Translations under genes and position numbers: made by a program
Source of the DNA: an uncultured Fibrobacter sp.
GTDB lineage: Bacteria; Fibrobacterota; Fibrobacteria; Fibrobacterales; Fibrobacteraceae
Reading direction: 5' to 3'
Length of the DNA: 64,000 nucleotides
Assembly: GCA_946408125.1 (NCBI GenBank)
Contig: CAMJQW010000009.1
Location: forward strand, 16,680-80,679
Notes under the pieces: model-generated
Databases searched by the model: none
What the model saw: only the letters and a program-made list of their open reading frames with translations
Told to the model about the DNA's origin: nothing
Shown: positions 35,395-45,082 of the stretch, one piece after another
How the letters are laid out: each line of letters starts with the position of its first letter
Numbering within the stretch: the stretch's first letter is position 1

Positions 35395-36546
35395 TCATTC
35401 ATCGCTGCGGGCTTCGCGCGACCAGCCACCACTCTTCTCCCTGCGGAAAGAGAGGAAAAATCCCTTGAGCAAGGCCATATTCATCGATGCGAAATAGTAA
35501 GCGCTCGGAATCGCCTTGGTGAGGCACACCAGCACCGCGAGGATCATAAAGGCAAACGTCACCCGGTAAAGCGTGCCCTGCATCAGGAGGAGCGCATTGA
35601 TAACAAACAAAAGGATCATGATGTGCGGAGAGAACCAGCGCAGTATTTTATGGGAAAAGAACAGGTAGGCAAGCAGAGGCCTGAACGGGTTCAGCAGTGG
35701 AAGGTAAGAGAACAGGTAGTTGAAGTTCGCGCGTCCGATGCGCACCTTGCGGCGGTATTCGCCCTCCCCTTCCTTCGAAGTCTGTTCCGTACCAATGGCG
35801 CTCGGGATGAACGTCGAGTAGTAGCCCTTCTGCAAAATCTTGGTCGTGATGAAGAAGTCGTCCATGACGCTCTTCTTGACCGGCAGCTCCGTATAGAGGT
35901 CCCTGCGGATGGCGTAGAGGGCGCCGTTACCACCAACGAGGCGGTCAAGCACTCCTTCAAACTTTTTGATTTCGGATTCCAGATCCCAATAGGAACTTTC
36001 CCCGCGGCCAAGCACGCTCCCGCTCTTGTCCGAAAGAATCAAGTGCCCGCAGGCGCAACCGATTTTCTTGTCGGCGAATGGCGCCACGAGCTTACGGATC
36101 ACGTTCGGGAAGAACATCGTATTCGCATCACAGAAAACGAGAATCTCGCCTTTCGCGATTTTCTGCAGGCGATTGAGCATCGCCGCCTTGCCCGCGTTCT
36201 TTTCCGCCTTCACAAGCGTAATGCCCTCATCTGCGAAGCGCTCGACGATTTCGGCAGTCTTGTCAGCGGAGCCGTCATCGCCAATTAGGACCTCAAGCTT
36301 TTCACGCGGGTAATCGATTTCCAGGATATTCTTTATCTTGCGTTCAATGACAGCTTCCTCGTTGTACGCAGAAATCAGCAGGGAAACCATCGGGAGTTCG
36401 CCGCCTTCGGCAACTTCACGGTGACGACGCTTGAAAAGCTCGCTCACGAAAGGCAACGAAAGCGGGAAAAGGCAATAGCAGAGGACCAGCAAGAAGACTA
36501 GCGTCCAGAAGGCAATCTGCAGATATAGCAGGACCTGGTCGTTCAT
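35395..36546 (-). CDS. Glycosyltransferase family 2, membrane-bound
   Basis: 383 residues from ATG 36546, which overlaps the thioredoxin stop by ATGA; ATG 36558 is possible. An N-terminal membrane segment precedes a GT-A domain with VSLLISAYNEEAVIERKI, IGDDGSADKT, FCDANTMF (DxD-like) and the ENDDEF-like region VMDDFFITTKILQKG. C-terminal membrane segments are at about 290-380. This is the architecture of processive polysaccharide synthases of the hyaluronan/cellulose/PgaC type. Product unknown. Last gene of the clpP-ftsY operon. Confidence 0.88.
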   Translation of the reverse strand: MNDQVLLYLQIAFWTLVFLLVLCYCLFPLSLPFVSELFKRRHREVAEGGELPMVSLLISAYNEEAVIERKIKNILEIDYPREKLEVLIGDDGSADKTAEIVERFADEGITLVKAEKNAGKAAMLNRLQKIAKGEILVFCDANTMFFPNVIRKLVAPFADKKIGCACGHLILSDKSGSVLGRGESSYWDLESEIKKFEGVLDRLVGGNGALYAIRRDLYTELPVKKSVMDDFFITTKILQKGYYSTFIPSAIGTEQTSKEGEGEYRRKVRIGRANFNYLFSYLPLLNPFRPLLAYLFFSHKILRWFSPHIMILLFVINALLLMQGTLYRVTFAFMILAVLVCLTKAIPSAYYFASMNMALLKGFFLSFRREKSGGWSREARSDE

Positions 36547-37019
36547 CGTTCTATCCACTCCTTTTCTTTTTCCAGGAACTGGAACAGCAAAAGCTGCAAC
36601 TCCTGGGGTGTCATGGAATCCGTTACCGTCAATATAGAAAGGCCCTTCGGGGCAACAAGTACGAATGCCGGCAGGGCGGTCAATTCCCAGACATCAAAAT
36701 AGCAACGCTGCACCGTATTCTTGATTCCATCGCACATGATAGAGTCCTGCGAATCGGCATTCAGCTTCACCGGGTAGAACCTCGAATTCAGAACCGACGC
36801 AACCGTAGGGTCCGAATACACGTTCGCATCCATCACGCGGCAAGGGACGCACCAATCCGCGTACAGGTCCACAAAGATGAGTTTCGGGGCATCCTTCGCC
36901 TTCTTGAGCGCAGCGGAATAGTCCATCCAGTGGACCAGTTTAGGAGCGGGCTTTGCGGCAAGGCTTACACACACGCTTAACAATACGACCGCCAACAGCA
37001 GTTCAATCCGGCGAATCAT
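36543..37019 (-). CDS. Exported thioredoxin-like protein
   Basis: 158 residues. The signal peptide is MIRRIELLLAVVLLSVCVSLAA. The thioredoxin-fold active site is YADWCVPCRVMD, as in thiol:disulfide proteins of the DsbD C-terminal/DUF255 group. The cis-Pro is visible in LTALPAFVLVAP. Likely a periplasmic disulfide reductase or isomerase. ATGA overlaps on both sides tie it to the lipoprotein upstream and the glycosyltransferase downstream. Confidence 0.85.
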   Translation of the reverse strand: MIRRIELLLAVVLLSVCVSLAAKPAPKLVHWMDYSAALKKAKDAPKLIFVDLYADWCVPCRVMDANVYSDPTVASVLNSRFYPVKLNADSQDSIMCDGIKNTVQRCYFDVWELTALPAFVLVAPKGLSILTVTDSMTPQELQLLLFQFLEKEKEWIER

Positions 37020-37423
37020 TCCTTATCCTCCGGTTTTGCCTTGTCCTTGGACTTCTTTTTCTTCGCCTTCTCCGCCTCTTCTTCCTTCTTTTTGATAAAG
37101 GCTTCCGGATCGAGGACAGAATCGAGGCGGTTCACCACTTTTTTCTGGAAAGGCATCCAGTAATGTTCGTCGGCCTGGATCTTTTCAGACATGGCGAGGA
37201 AGGATTCCCGCGTGTAGCCGTATTTCTGGAGGATTTCGCGACGAGCCACACGCGTTGTCGGCGATTGTGCGCCGTACATCATTTCCAAGGCACGCATATC
37301 CACGAACGCATCGACAAAACGCTCATCCACTTCCGGTTCGTCATTGAAACACGCCACGAACAGGACGGCGGCGGTCATCAAGGCGAAGATGCGAACATTC
37401 CAGCGGATCATCCGGCCTATCAT
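37016..37423 (-). CDS. Small lipoprotein, DUF4296-like
   Basis: 135 residues. The lipobox is LFVAC (Cys25). The short helical domain (VDERFVDAFVDMRALEMMYG, then a Y-G-Y-T segment and F-x-K-K-V-V-N-R) resembles the DUF4296 lipoproteins common in Bacteroidota-Fibrobacterota (recollection). A Lys/Glu-rich tail of about 25 residues follows. Start and stop overlap ftsY and the thioredoxin gene by ATGA. Function unknown. Confidence 0.72.
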   Translation of the reverse strand: MIGRMIRWNVRIFALMTAAVLFVACFNDEPEVDERFVDAFVDMRALEMMYGAQSPTTRVARREILQKYGYTRESFLAMSEKIQADEHYWMPFQKKVVNRLDSVLDPEAFIKKKEEEAEKAKKKKSKDKAKPEDKE

Positions 37424-38340
37424 TCCTTCTCTTCGAGGGCGTTCTCGAAAAGACCTTCCACGTATTCCGCCTTGCTGAAGGGCACCAGCTGGTCGATGCG
37501 TTCGCCCATACCGATCCAGCGGATGGGAATCGATAGCGAACTTGCAATCGAGAGAACAGCGCCACCGCGGGCGGTACCGTCGAGCTTGGTCACCACAAGG
37601 CCCGTCAAGGGGAAACTCTGGTTGAAAATTTTCGTCTGGTTGATGGTGTTCTGTCCGGTATTGCCGTCAATCACGAGCCACATGTCGTGCGGGAAGTCGG
37701 GGTTCACCTTCTTCATCACGCGCACGATTTTCTTGAGCTCTTCCATCAGGTAGTCTTTATTGTGAAGGCGACCCGCGGTATCGATAAGCACCACATCGCA
37801 GCCTCGCGCAACGGCGGCCTGGCAGGCATCGAACGCGACGGCCGCCGGGTCGGAACCCTCCTGGTGCTTCACGAATTCAGCACCGCTGCGCTCGGCCCAA
37901 GTCTCGAGCTGTTCAATGGCCGCGGCACGGAACGTATCGCAGGCGGCAATCATTACCTTCTTGCCTTCGCCAATCCAGCGGGCAGCAAGTTTGCCAATCG
38001 TGGTCGTCTTGCCCGCGCCGTTCACGCCGATGACGAGCACTACGTGCGGCTTTCCCTTGATTTCGAACGGCGGCGGATCCTTGAGGAGGCGTTCCGCCTC
38101 ACCGCGCATGATGTCGAGTACCTGCTCGGTCGTGAGCGACTTGCCCAGCGCCTGTTCGCGGAGCGCATCCGTCAACAAGAACGCGGCTTCCACGCCCACG
38201 TCCGCCTTGATCAGATGTTCCTCGAGTTCCTCGAGCGTGTCGTCAGTAATCTTGCCCGCACCGACAATGCCCTTGAGTTCCCCTACGAGGGCGTCGCGGG
38301 TCTTGGCAAGCCCGCTCTTGATGGCAGAAAAAAGTCCCAT
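37420..38340 (-). CDS. ftsY: Signal recognition particle receptor FtsY
   Basis: 306 residues. SRP GTPase with a short N domain ([18 protein letters not shown]) and a G domain: [61 protein letters not shown] and closing [12 protein letters not shown]. The acidic A domain found in some bacteria is absent, so membrane contact relies on the N-terminal helix. ATG overlaps the clpP stop (TAATG). Confidence 0.97.
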   Translation of the reverse strand: MGLFSAIKSGLAKTRDALVGELKGIVGAGKITDDTLEELEEHLIKADVGVEAAFLLTDALREQALGKSLTTEQVLDIMRGEAERLLKDPPPFEIKGKPHVVLVIGVNGAGKTTTIGKLAARWIGEGKKVMIAACDTFRAAAIEQLETWAERSGAEFVKHQEGSDPAAVAFDACQAAVARGCDVVLIDTAGRLHNKDYLMEELKKIVRVMKKVNPDFPHDMWLVIDGNTGQNTINQTKIFNQSFPLTGLVVTKLDGTARGGAVLSIASSLSIPIRWIGMGERIDQLVPFSKAEYVEGLFENALEEKE

Positions 38341-38921
38341 TATACCAAGCTCTCGACCTTGTCGACCAAGCCGTAAGCCTTGGCTTCTTCGGCACTCATG
38401 AAGTTGTCGCGTTCGGTATCGCGGTCAATCTCTTCCATCGTATGGCCCGAAGTCTCGGCGAGGATCTTGCCCGTGATGTTACGGATGCGAAGCATTTCCT
38501 CGGCCTGGATCTGGATGTCGCTCGCGGGCGCCACAATCTCGCCGTGAATGAGCGGCTGGTGGATCATGATGCGGGCGTTCGGCCACGCATAACGCTTGCC
38601 CTTCGCACCCGATGTCAGAAGGACCGCACCCATCGAAGCCGCCTGTCCGCAGCAGACCGTCACAACATCACTCTGGATGGCGTTCATGCAGTCGTAAATG
38701 GCAAGGCCAGAAGAAATCACGCCGCCCGGGCTGTTGATGAAGAACACGATGTCGTCGTGGTTCAAGGAGTCCAGGTACAGAAGCTGCTTCACGATGCGTT
38801 CGGCGCTCTCGTCATCGACACCGCCCCACAGGAAAATCTTACGCTTGGAGGCGAGGAATTCTTCCGCCTTCTTCATCATTTCCGGAGTCTGGTTTTCTTT
38901 CTTTTCGTTGCAGTCGGCCAT
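38340..38921 (-). CDS. clpP: ATP-dependent Clp protease proteolytic subunit
   Basis: 193 residues. The serine protease triad is Ser96 (GQAASMGA), His121 (MIHQPL) and Asp172 ([13 protein letters not shown]). [12 protein letters not shown] is also present. It forms the tetradecameric chamber fed by ClpX or ClpA-type unfoldases; none is adjacent. AAGGATTT lies upstream. First gene of a five-gene chain in which every junction overlaps by one or four bases. Confidence 0.96.
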   Translation of the reverse strand: MADCNEKKENQTPEMMKKAEEFLASKRKIFLWGGVDDESAERIVKQLLYLDSLNHDDIVFFINSPGGVISSGLAIYDCMNAIQSDVVTVCCGQAASMGAVLLTSGAKGKRYAWPNARIMIHQPLIHGEIVAPASDIQIQAEEMLRIRNITGKILAETSGHTMEEIDRDTERDNFMSAEEAKAYGLVDKVESLV

Positions 38922-39110
38922 AATAAATCCTTTTTATATAGTCAAAATTTAGAAAAAACACACTTATTTCCCCAAAAAGGCACCCCCGACAATACCCCTT
39001 ACACAAAAAATCCGACGATTGTAAAAAAAAATTACATTCTTCTCTTTTTTTAGTTATATTAAAAGTTACTTTTTGGTTACAAAAGGACAAAAATTTATAA
39101 AGGGGTGCCT

Positions 39111-41576
39111 ATGCAAACATGGCTCAAATGCTCTATCATCGGTTCTGTCGCCCTCCTCGCGGCTTGTGGTGACGACGATTCATCATCCTTCGTTCCCGAA
39201 GAAAACAAAGAAGACAGCAACGTCTTCGTCGACGAAGACGGCGTCGAACACACCATCTCAGGTTGCTTCATGGAACGAATCGACGACGGCTACAGGGTAA
39301 TCTGTGGCGAAGATTCCGTCGGCGTGTTCCTGAACGAAGACAACGGCGTTGACGCCAACTGCACCATGTCCCCCGTAGAAAACGGCTATAAAGTCATCTG
39401 CAACAAGGACTCCGTCGCCGTACTGGTCCAAGACGAAAACGGACTCATCGGCGAAAAGGGCGAACCGGGAACCAGCTGCACGGTAGCGACACTGAACAAG
39501 GGCTACCAGATTATCTGCGGCGAAGACTCCCTCGAAGTCGTGAACGACAACATCAAGGATAAGGCCGACATCTCTCTGCGCGTCATCGACTACAACACAG
39601 GGCTTCCCATTACCTCGGCCCTTGTACTTGCAGCTGGCACTAACGATTCCCTTTATACAGACACACTCGGTGTCCTCACGATCAAGGACAACGTCTTGGG
39701 CAGCTACACCTACATTGTATCCAAGAAGGGTTATGCCTCGCAGGTACAGCATATCGACCTGGCCGAAAATGGCCAAGGCGACGTGGCCCGCGTCCGTGAC
39801 GAATTCACCGACGTCAAACTGCGTGCTACCGGCGCAACCGTCAACGGCACCGTCCTCTACACCGACGGCCTCACGGGAGCCGTTTCGGGAGCCTCCAAGG
39901 TGAAGGTCACCCTCAAATTCAGCGACGAAAACCTCTACCCATCCGAAATTTCCACGACCACCGACTCGTTGGGCGTTTATAGCTTTACCAACCTTCCCGA
40001 AAGCGTCGGCTACACCGTTTTCGTCCCGCAGACATCTATCGGCGGGTCCACTTATGCGTCTAACAGCAACTTGACCGTCTCCGGCCTGCGCGCCGGTGAA
40101 CGCAAGGACCTCCAGGTTATCAGGCTCGGCATCGTGGGCCTGATTCCCGAACTGGTCAAGGACAATCTGAGCGGCATCGAAGCCAAGGACACCGTCGTGT
40201 TCCAGTTCTCCACCGAACTCATCGCGGACTCCATCGCCAAGTCCTGGAAAGTCTTTAAAGGCGACTGCGACTACGGTACTTCCGTGCTGACCAACGCCAC
40301 CCTGGACAAGAGTTCCACCAAGCTGACCATCTCCCCGGTCAAGGGAACCTGGACCAACTTCGATTCCTACTGCATTGCGGGAACCGGTTACACGAACGAC
40401 GGCCAGCGCGTCTACGTCCGCAAGAACTTCATCCCTGGGAACATCAACAAGGATCTTTCTTCCATCACGAAGCTCGCCGCCAGCAGTTACTATGACCGCT
40501 ACATCCAGCTGAAATGGAAACCCACGGGCGACAGAATTACCGGTTACAAGGTTTACTTCAAGACGAACAAGGAGAATGACTTCCGCGAATTCACCAACTG
40601 GGAAACCGGAACGCTCCCCATCGATTCGAGCATCTGCGACAATGCAGCAAGCGTCACGGCCTGCGATCAGTACAGGGACTACTCGGGTAGCAGCTACTAT
40701 ACTAGGGTCAACTACTACTGGTACACCAAGTACACCGAACGCTCCAGTACCAACTACGATGATTATTACACCAACGGTTATAACGATTCCACAAGCATCA
40801 CCAACGTGTGGTACGTACTGGATACCCGTCGAGTCTCTTATGATGATTACTATGATTTCACAACATCGTCTGCCGAAGGCAAAACAAAGTTCACAAGAAC
40901 GGTTTACCTCTGGCTCGCAAGCGACGACCCCATTACTTACGATTCCTGCGAAGTAGGAAACGGACAATATTCTAGCTATTATGATTGTCCCGAATACAAC
41001 GACTATGGATCCTACTATACCACTACATTGAACTACTATATCCAGACGCCGATTGATTCGTCGTTCTGCTCGACAGCAGGCACAAGTTCTTACGCCTACG
41101 AGACCCAGTGCGAACAGTACACCACGTTTAACAGAGGCCCAAATGTCCAGCGTACCGTCTACTGGGACAAGGTCCCGACAGATTCCGTGTCCTGCGCGAT
41201 TGCAAACGGCAATAGCATGCGGAGTGATTCCAAGTGTGACAGCCTAATCAAGGCTTTTGCACCAAACGAGTATTACCTTACAAACTATACCAATGGTTAC
41301 GATTACTATTACGATGATTACGGCAACTACTACAACATCTACAACAGTGGCCGATACAACAGCAACCGTTACGACTACTCCTATGTCTGGTACACCAAGT
41401 ATGCCAACAAGAGACCCCTCGAAACAGACTCGCTGGCATTCATCAGGAATACCCAGATATTCACGACCGACGAAGTCACAACCGCAAGCTTCATCGTGTT
41501 GCCCTATATCAGCCTGAACGGAGAGACCTACACTTCTAACGTGGCCGAAGCGGACTCCGTAACCGTCAAGCACTAA
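39111..41576 (+). CDS. Large Tyr-rich surface lipoprotein with N-terminal GY-ICG repeats
   Basis: 821 residues from ATG 39111 (AAAGGGG 6 bases upstream); GTG 39105 is less likely. The lipobox is LLAAC. Three short repeats of the form GY-(R/K/Q)-(V/I)-IC-(G/N)-x-DS follow, with a collagen-like GEKGEPGTSC between them. Carboxypeptidase-regulatory-like (ISLRVIDYNTGLPITSALV), a second beta-sandwich and Fn3-like (YIQLKWKPTGDRITGYKVYF) regions come next. A Tyr/Asp/Asn/Ser-rich region of about 260 residues (about 520-780) includes YDYYYDDYGNYYN. No enzyme domain seen. Possibly an adhesin or fibre component (inference). Co-directional with the InlB-like gene, 25 bases away. Confidence 0.75.
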   Translation: MQTWLKCSIIGSVALLAACGDDDSSSFVPEENKEDSNVFVDEDGVEHTISGCFMERIDDGYRVICGEDSVGVFLNEDNGVDANCTMSPVENGYKVICNKDSVAVLVQDENGLIGEKGEPGTSCTVATLNKGYQIICGEDSLEVVNDNIKDKADISLRVIDYNTGLPITSALVLAAGTNDSLYTDTLGVLTIKDNVLGSYTYIVSKKGYASQVQHIDLAENGQGDVARVRDEFTDVKLRATGATVNGTVLYTDGLTGAVSGASKVKVTLKFSDENLYPSEISTTTDSLGVYSFTNLPESVGYTVFVPQTSIGGSTYASNSNLTVSGLRAGERKDLQVIRLGIVGLIPELVKDNLSGIEAKDTVVFQFSTELIADSIAKSWKVFKGDCDYGTSVLTNATLDKSSTKLTISPVKGTWTNFDSYCIAGTGYTNDGQRVYVRKNFIPGNINKDLSSITKLAASSYYDRYIQLKWKPTGDRITGYKVYFKTNKENDFREFTNWETGTLPIDSSICDNAASVTACDQYRDYSGSSYYTRVNYYWYTKYTERSSTNYDDYYTNGYNDSTSITNVWYVLDTRRVSYDDYYDFTTSSAEGKTKFTRTVYLWLASDDPITYDSCEVGNGQYSSYYDCPEYNDYGSYYTTTLNYYIQTPIDSSFCSTAGTSSYAYETQCEQYTTFNRGPNVQRTVYWDKVPTDSVSCAIANGNSMRSDSKCDSLIKAFAPNEYYLTNYTNGYDYYYDDYGNYYNIYNSGRYNSNRYDYSYVWYTKYANKRPLETDSLAFIRNTQIFTTDEVTTASFIVLPYISLNGETYTSNVAEADSVTVKH

Positions 41577-41601
41577 CCCCTAACGCGGCGAGAAAAAAGC
41601 A

Positions 41602-44600
41602 ATGAAAAACACTATCCATACTATCGAGCATTGGCAAAGAATCCTTTTGTTGCCCTTTCTTCTCGTCGCGTCTGTTTTTGCAGACACATTTACCCCTCCT
41701 ATTTCCATCATCTACAACAACGTTGGTGAGAACGTAACCAATCCCAATCCGGCATCCTGCGATGACGATATCGCATTAGAAGACCCGGAACAGACCGGTT
41801 ACACCTTTGGCGGATGGTTCGAAGATGAAGAACATACAGGAACACCCATTGACGAACTCAAATGCTGGAACGCTCACGAAGCTGGAGAAGAAGAAATTTC
41901 CGTCTTCGCCAAGTGGACGCCGATTGACTACACCATCGAATATTACGATGGCGTCACACTTCTCACGGGTTTGGATCCTACCTCTTATACCATTGAAAGT
42001 GACGAAATCACCCTCCCGATGGTTACAAAAGACTATTACGGTTTTGACGGCTGGTTCACGACATCGACATTCGGCGAAGGAACCGCCGCCACTACAATCC
42101 CTGCAGGTTCGCACGAGGACAAGGCTTTCTACGCCAAGTGGACGCCGACATCCTTCTCCATCACCTACAACCTGAACGGTAGCACCACTGCACCCGTAAC
42201 CAACAGCACCGACAACCCTGATTCCTACACCGTCGAAACGGAAACCATTACCCTGGCAAATCCCAGCCGCAACGGATACACCTTCGGCGGCTGGTACACA
42301 ACCAGCACCTTCGCTACATCTTCGAAAATCACCGCCATTACCGAGGGTTCTGCCGGAGACTTGGTCCTTTACGCCAAGTGGACGCCGATCAACTACTCCA
42401 TTACCTACAACTTGAACGGCAGCACCGTCGCACCCGCGACCAACAGTGGCAATCCTGGGTCCTATACCATAGAATCGGCAACCATAACCCTGGCAAGCCC
42501 CAGCCGCAACGGATACGCCTTTAACGGATGGTTCACGACATCGACATTCGACGAAGGAACGGCAGTCACCACAATCCCTGCGGGTTCGCATGAGGATATG
42601 GTTCTCTTTGCCAAGTGGTCGCTGAACACCTATACTATCACCTACAACTTGAACGGCAGCACCGTCGCGCCCGCAACAAACAGCAGTGCGAACCCAGCGA
42701 CCTATACCGTCGAATCGGCAACCATTACCTTGGCAAATCCCAGCCGCACCGGCTACACCTTCGGCGGATGGTATACAACCAGCACCTTCACCGCCTCTTC
42801 GAAAATCACATCCATAGCGACCGGTTCTACCGGAAACAAGATTCTTTACGCCAAATGGTCCGCAGACGGCTTCTCCATCACCTACTACCTGAACGGCAGT
42901 GCAGCCGCGCCCGCCACCAACAACAGCGCCAACCCCGGCTTCTATACCGTCGAAACGGGGACCATCACTTTGGCAAATCCCAGCCGCACCGGCTACACCT
43001 TCGGCGGATGGTTCACGACATCGACATTCGACGAAGGAACGACTGTCACGACAATCCCTGCAGGTTCGCATGAAGACAAGGTTTTCTACGCCAAATGGAC
43101 GCCGATTATCTATACCATCACCTATCTAAACGGCACGACCCTCGAAGAAGAAACCGACAACGACAACCGCACATCGTATAATATCGAAACACCGTCGTTC
43201 TACATTTCCAATTTGGAAAGAAGGGGTTACACCTTTGGCGGCTGGTACACAAACAGTTCTTTCACCGATTCTCCGGTAACGATCATCAACACGGGAACCT
43301 ACGGCAACCGGACGCTATACTCGAAGTGGACTCTACAAAGCTACGATATCACATACAACCTGAACGGCGGCACCAATTCCGCAAACAACCCCAGCAGCTA
43401 CACCGTTCACGACGCTTTTGATTTTGCTGACCCTTCTCGAGAATACTATTCCTTTGACGGTTGGTACACAAACGCGAGTTTCACTTCTTCTAAGGTCGTA
43501 GGCATTGCGAATAACTCTACGGGGTACGTTGAAATCTACGCCAAGTGGAATCCCACACGCTATACGATTACCTACCACATGGACGGTGGCACCAATTCTG
43601 CAAGCAACCCCAGTGGATGCACTCACTTCGACCAAGTCACTCTCGACAAGCCTCAAAAGGCTGGCTACGACTTTATCGGCTGGTACAAAGACAACACTAC
43701 CTCCATAAGCACCATCAGCAACGCATCGGGAAACATCGACCTGTACGCGCGTTGGGCTGTGCACAACTACAACATCTACTACACGCTCTACGGTGGCACG
43801 AATGACGCCGACAATCCATCGACATACTCCTACACCGACAACATAACGCTCAAGAACCCCACTAGGGCCAACTATGTCTTTGAAGGCTGGTACACCGAAA
43901 ACACCTTCAAGAACAAGGTCGAATCGATTGATGGGACCTCGCAGAAGGTGATATTCCTGTATGCCAAGTGGCGCATCATCGACTACAGCATCACCTACAA
44001 GCTGAACGGCGGTACCAACAACGACACCAACGTGGTCAAGTACAGTCCCGGCGACTCCGTCACCTTCCTCACCCCGACCTACAAGGGTTACTCCTTCTTG
44101 GGTTGGTACCAGGATTCCGACTTTGAGAATCGCATCTTCGCTCTTTCGAAAAAGGCTTCGGGTGATACCACCATCTATGCCAAGTGGAAAATCAACACTT
44201 ACTCCGTTGCCTACCGTCTGTTTGGCGGCAAGAACGACTCCAAGAACCCTGAAAACTTTACCGTGAAAGACAGCATTGCGCTTGCCGCCCCCACCAAGAA
44301 GGGCTACACCTTCGACGGGTGGTACACCGATTCGCTCTTCACGCAAAAGATTACGGCAATCAAGGGCAACGCCGAAAACCTGCTCCTGTACGCCAATTGG
44401 AAAATCACCAGCTACAAGATTAACTACGTACTGGACGGAGGCGAGAACGCCATCAACAACCCGACTATCTACAAGATCGATTCGGCCAAGACGCTCCTGC
44501 CCGCCACCAAGACCGGCTATAACTTTGAAGGTTGGTTCCTAGACTCGAACAAGACCGAAAAGATAAGCAGGATCGCTTCGGGCAATACCGGCGACATAAC

Positions 44601-45036
44601 CGTTTACGCAAAATGGTCCGTCAAATCGTTCACGGTCATCTTCTTGAACTACGACAACCATCGTCTGGACACCCAATCTGTTCCTTACGGCGAAGCGGCC
44701 GAAGAGCCTGAAGAACCCGAGCGTGACGGATACAAGTTTATCGGTTGGAATGCCGACTTCGACAAGATTACCGAAGACACCGAAATCTACGCCGTGTTCG
44801 AAAAGGTCGACGGCATTCACGCCGCACAGGCAAGCAAGTTCAGCGTGACGGTCAGCGGCCACGAAATCCTGGTCACGGGCACACGCATCGGGAACAAGAT
44901 TGCAATCCTCGATGTTCAAGGCAAACTCCTGAAACAAATGGATGTCGCAAGCGAACGCACGACAATCTCGTTGCAGAAGCCCGGAATCTACATCTTGCAG
45001 ATTGGCAAGTTCACCCAGAAAATCGCTATCCGCTAG
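41602..45036 (+). CDS. InlB B-repeat (Listeria-Bacteroides repeat) protein with T9SS-like C-terminal sorting domain
   Basis: 1144 residues. The signal peptide ends in ASVFADT. Fourteen beta-grasp units of about 70 residues each carry GY-x-F-x-GW-(Y/F) and a closing Y-A-K-W. The C-terminal 65 residues run from FSVTVSGHEILVTG through KIAILDVQGKLLKQMD to GIYILQIGKFTQKIAIR. This is the pattern of the type A T9SS sorting domain: a (I/V)-x-D-x-x-G-K strand, then G-(I/V)-Y and a short basic end. Export across the outer membrane and attachment to the surface is therefore likely. The mature part probably mediates binding; ligand unknown. Confidence 0.85.
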   Translation: MKNTIHTIEHWQRILLLPFLLVASVFADTFTPPISIIYNNVGENVTNPNPASCDDDIALEDPEQTGYTFGGWFEDEEHTGTPIDELKCWNAHEAGEEEISVFAKWTPIDYTIEYYDGVTLLTGLDPTSYTIESDEITLPMVTKDYYGFDGWFTTSTFGEGTAATTIPAGSHEDKAFYAKWTPTSFSITYNLNGSTTAPVTNSTDNPDSYTVETETITLANPSRNGYTFGGWYTTSTFATSSKITAITEGSAGDLVLYAKWTPINYSITYNLNGSTVAPATNSGNPGSYTIESATITLASPSRNGYAFNGWFTTSTFDEGTAVTTIPAGSHEDMVLFAKWSLNTYTITYNLNGSTVAPATNSSANPATYTVESATITLANPSRTGYTFGGWYTTSTFTASSKITSIATGSTGNKILYAKWSADGFSITYYLNGSAAAPATNNSANPGFYTVETGTITLANPSRTGYTFGGWFTTSTFDEGTTVTTIPAGSHEDKVFYAKWTPIIYTITYLNGTTLEEETDNDNRTSYNIETPSFYISNLERRGYTFGGWYTNSSFTDSPVTIINTGTYGNRTLYSKWTLQSYDITYNLNGGTNSANNPSSYTVHDAFDFADPSREYYSFDGWYTNASFTSSKVVGIANNSTGYVEIYAKWNPTRYTITYHMDGGTNSASNPSGCTHFDQVTLDKPQKAGYDFIGWYKDNTTSISTISNASGNIDLYARWAVHNYNIYYTLYGGTNDADNPSTYSYTDNITLKNPTRANYVFEGWYTENTFKNKVESIDGTSQKVIFLYAKWRIIDYSITYKLNGGTNNDTNVVKYSPGDSVTFLTPTYKGYSFLGWYQDSDFENRIFALSKKASGDTTIYAKWKINTYSVAYRLFGGKNDSKNPENFTVKDSIALAAPTKKGYTFDGWYTDSLFTQKITAIKGNAENLLLYANWKITSYKINYVLDGGENAINNPTIYKIDSAKTLLPATKTGYNFEGWFLDSNKTEKISRIASGNTGDITVYAKWSVKSFTVIFLNYDNHRLDTQSVPYGEAAEEPEEPERDGYKFIGWNADFDKITEDTEIYAVFEKVDGIHAAQASKFSVTVSGHEILVTGTRIGNKIAILDVQGKLLKQMDVASERTTISLQKPGIYILQIGKFTQKIAIR
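42000..43110 (+). repeat. Alternating near-identical repeat blocks inside the InlB-like gene
   Basis: Two versions of the unit alternate: one with GWFTTSTF and EGTAVTTIPAGSHED, the other with GWYTTSTF and SSKIT. Blocks starting near 42530 and 43010 are almost identical in DNA, giving a higher-order repeat of about 480 bases. Confidence 0.75.
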
Positions 45037-45042
45037 CATTTG

Positions 45043-45070
45043 AAAGCACTCCCCGCCGGAGTGCTTTTTT
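45043..45070 (+). terminator. Intrinsic terminator of the InlB-like gene
   Basis: AAAGCACTCC-CCGCC-GGAGTGCTTT followed by T. The last T is the first base of the TATCTT that may serve as -10 for aroD. Confidence 0.9.
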
Positions 45071-45075
45071 ATCTT
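45070..45075 (+). promoter_or_regulatory. Putative -10 of a leaderless aroD transcript
   Basis: TATCTT ends 7 bases before ATG 45083, which lacks a Shine-Dalgarno site. The -35 would lie inside the terminator stem. Spacing matches that seen at GtrA and the TIGR02147 genes. Confidence 0.4.
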
Positions 45076-45082
45076 TGATGGC

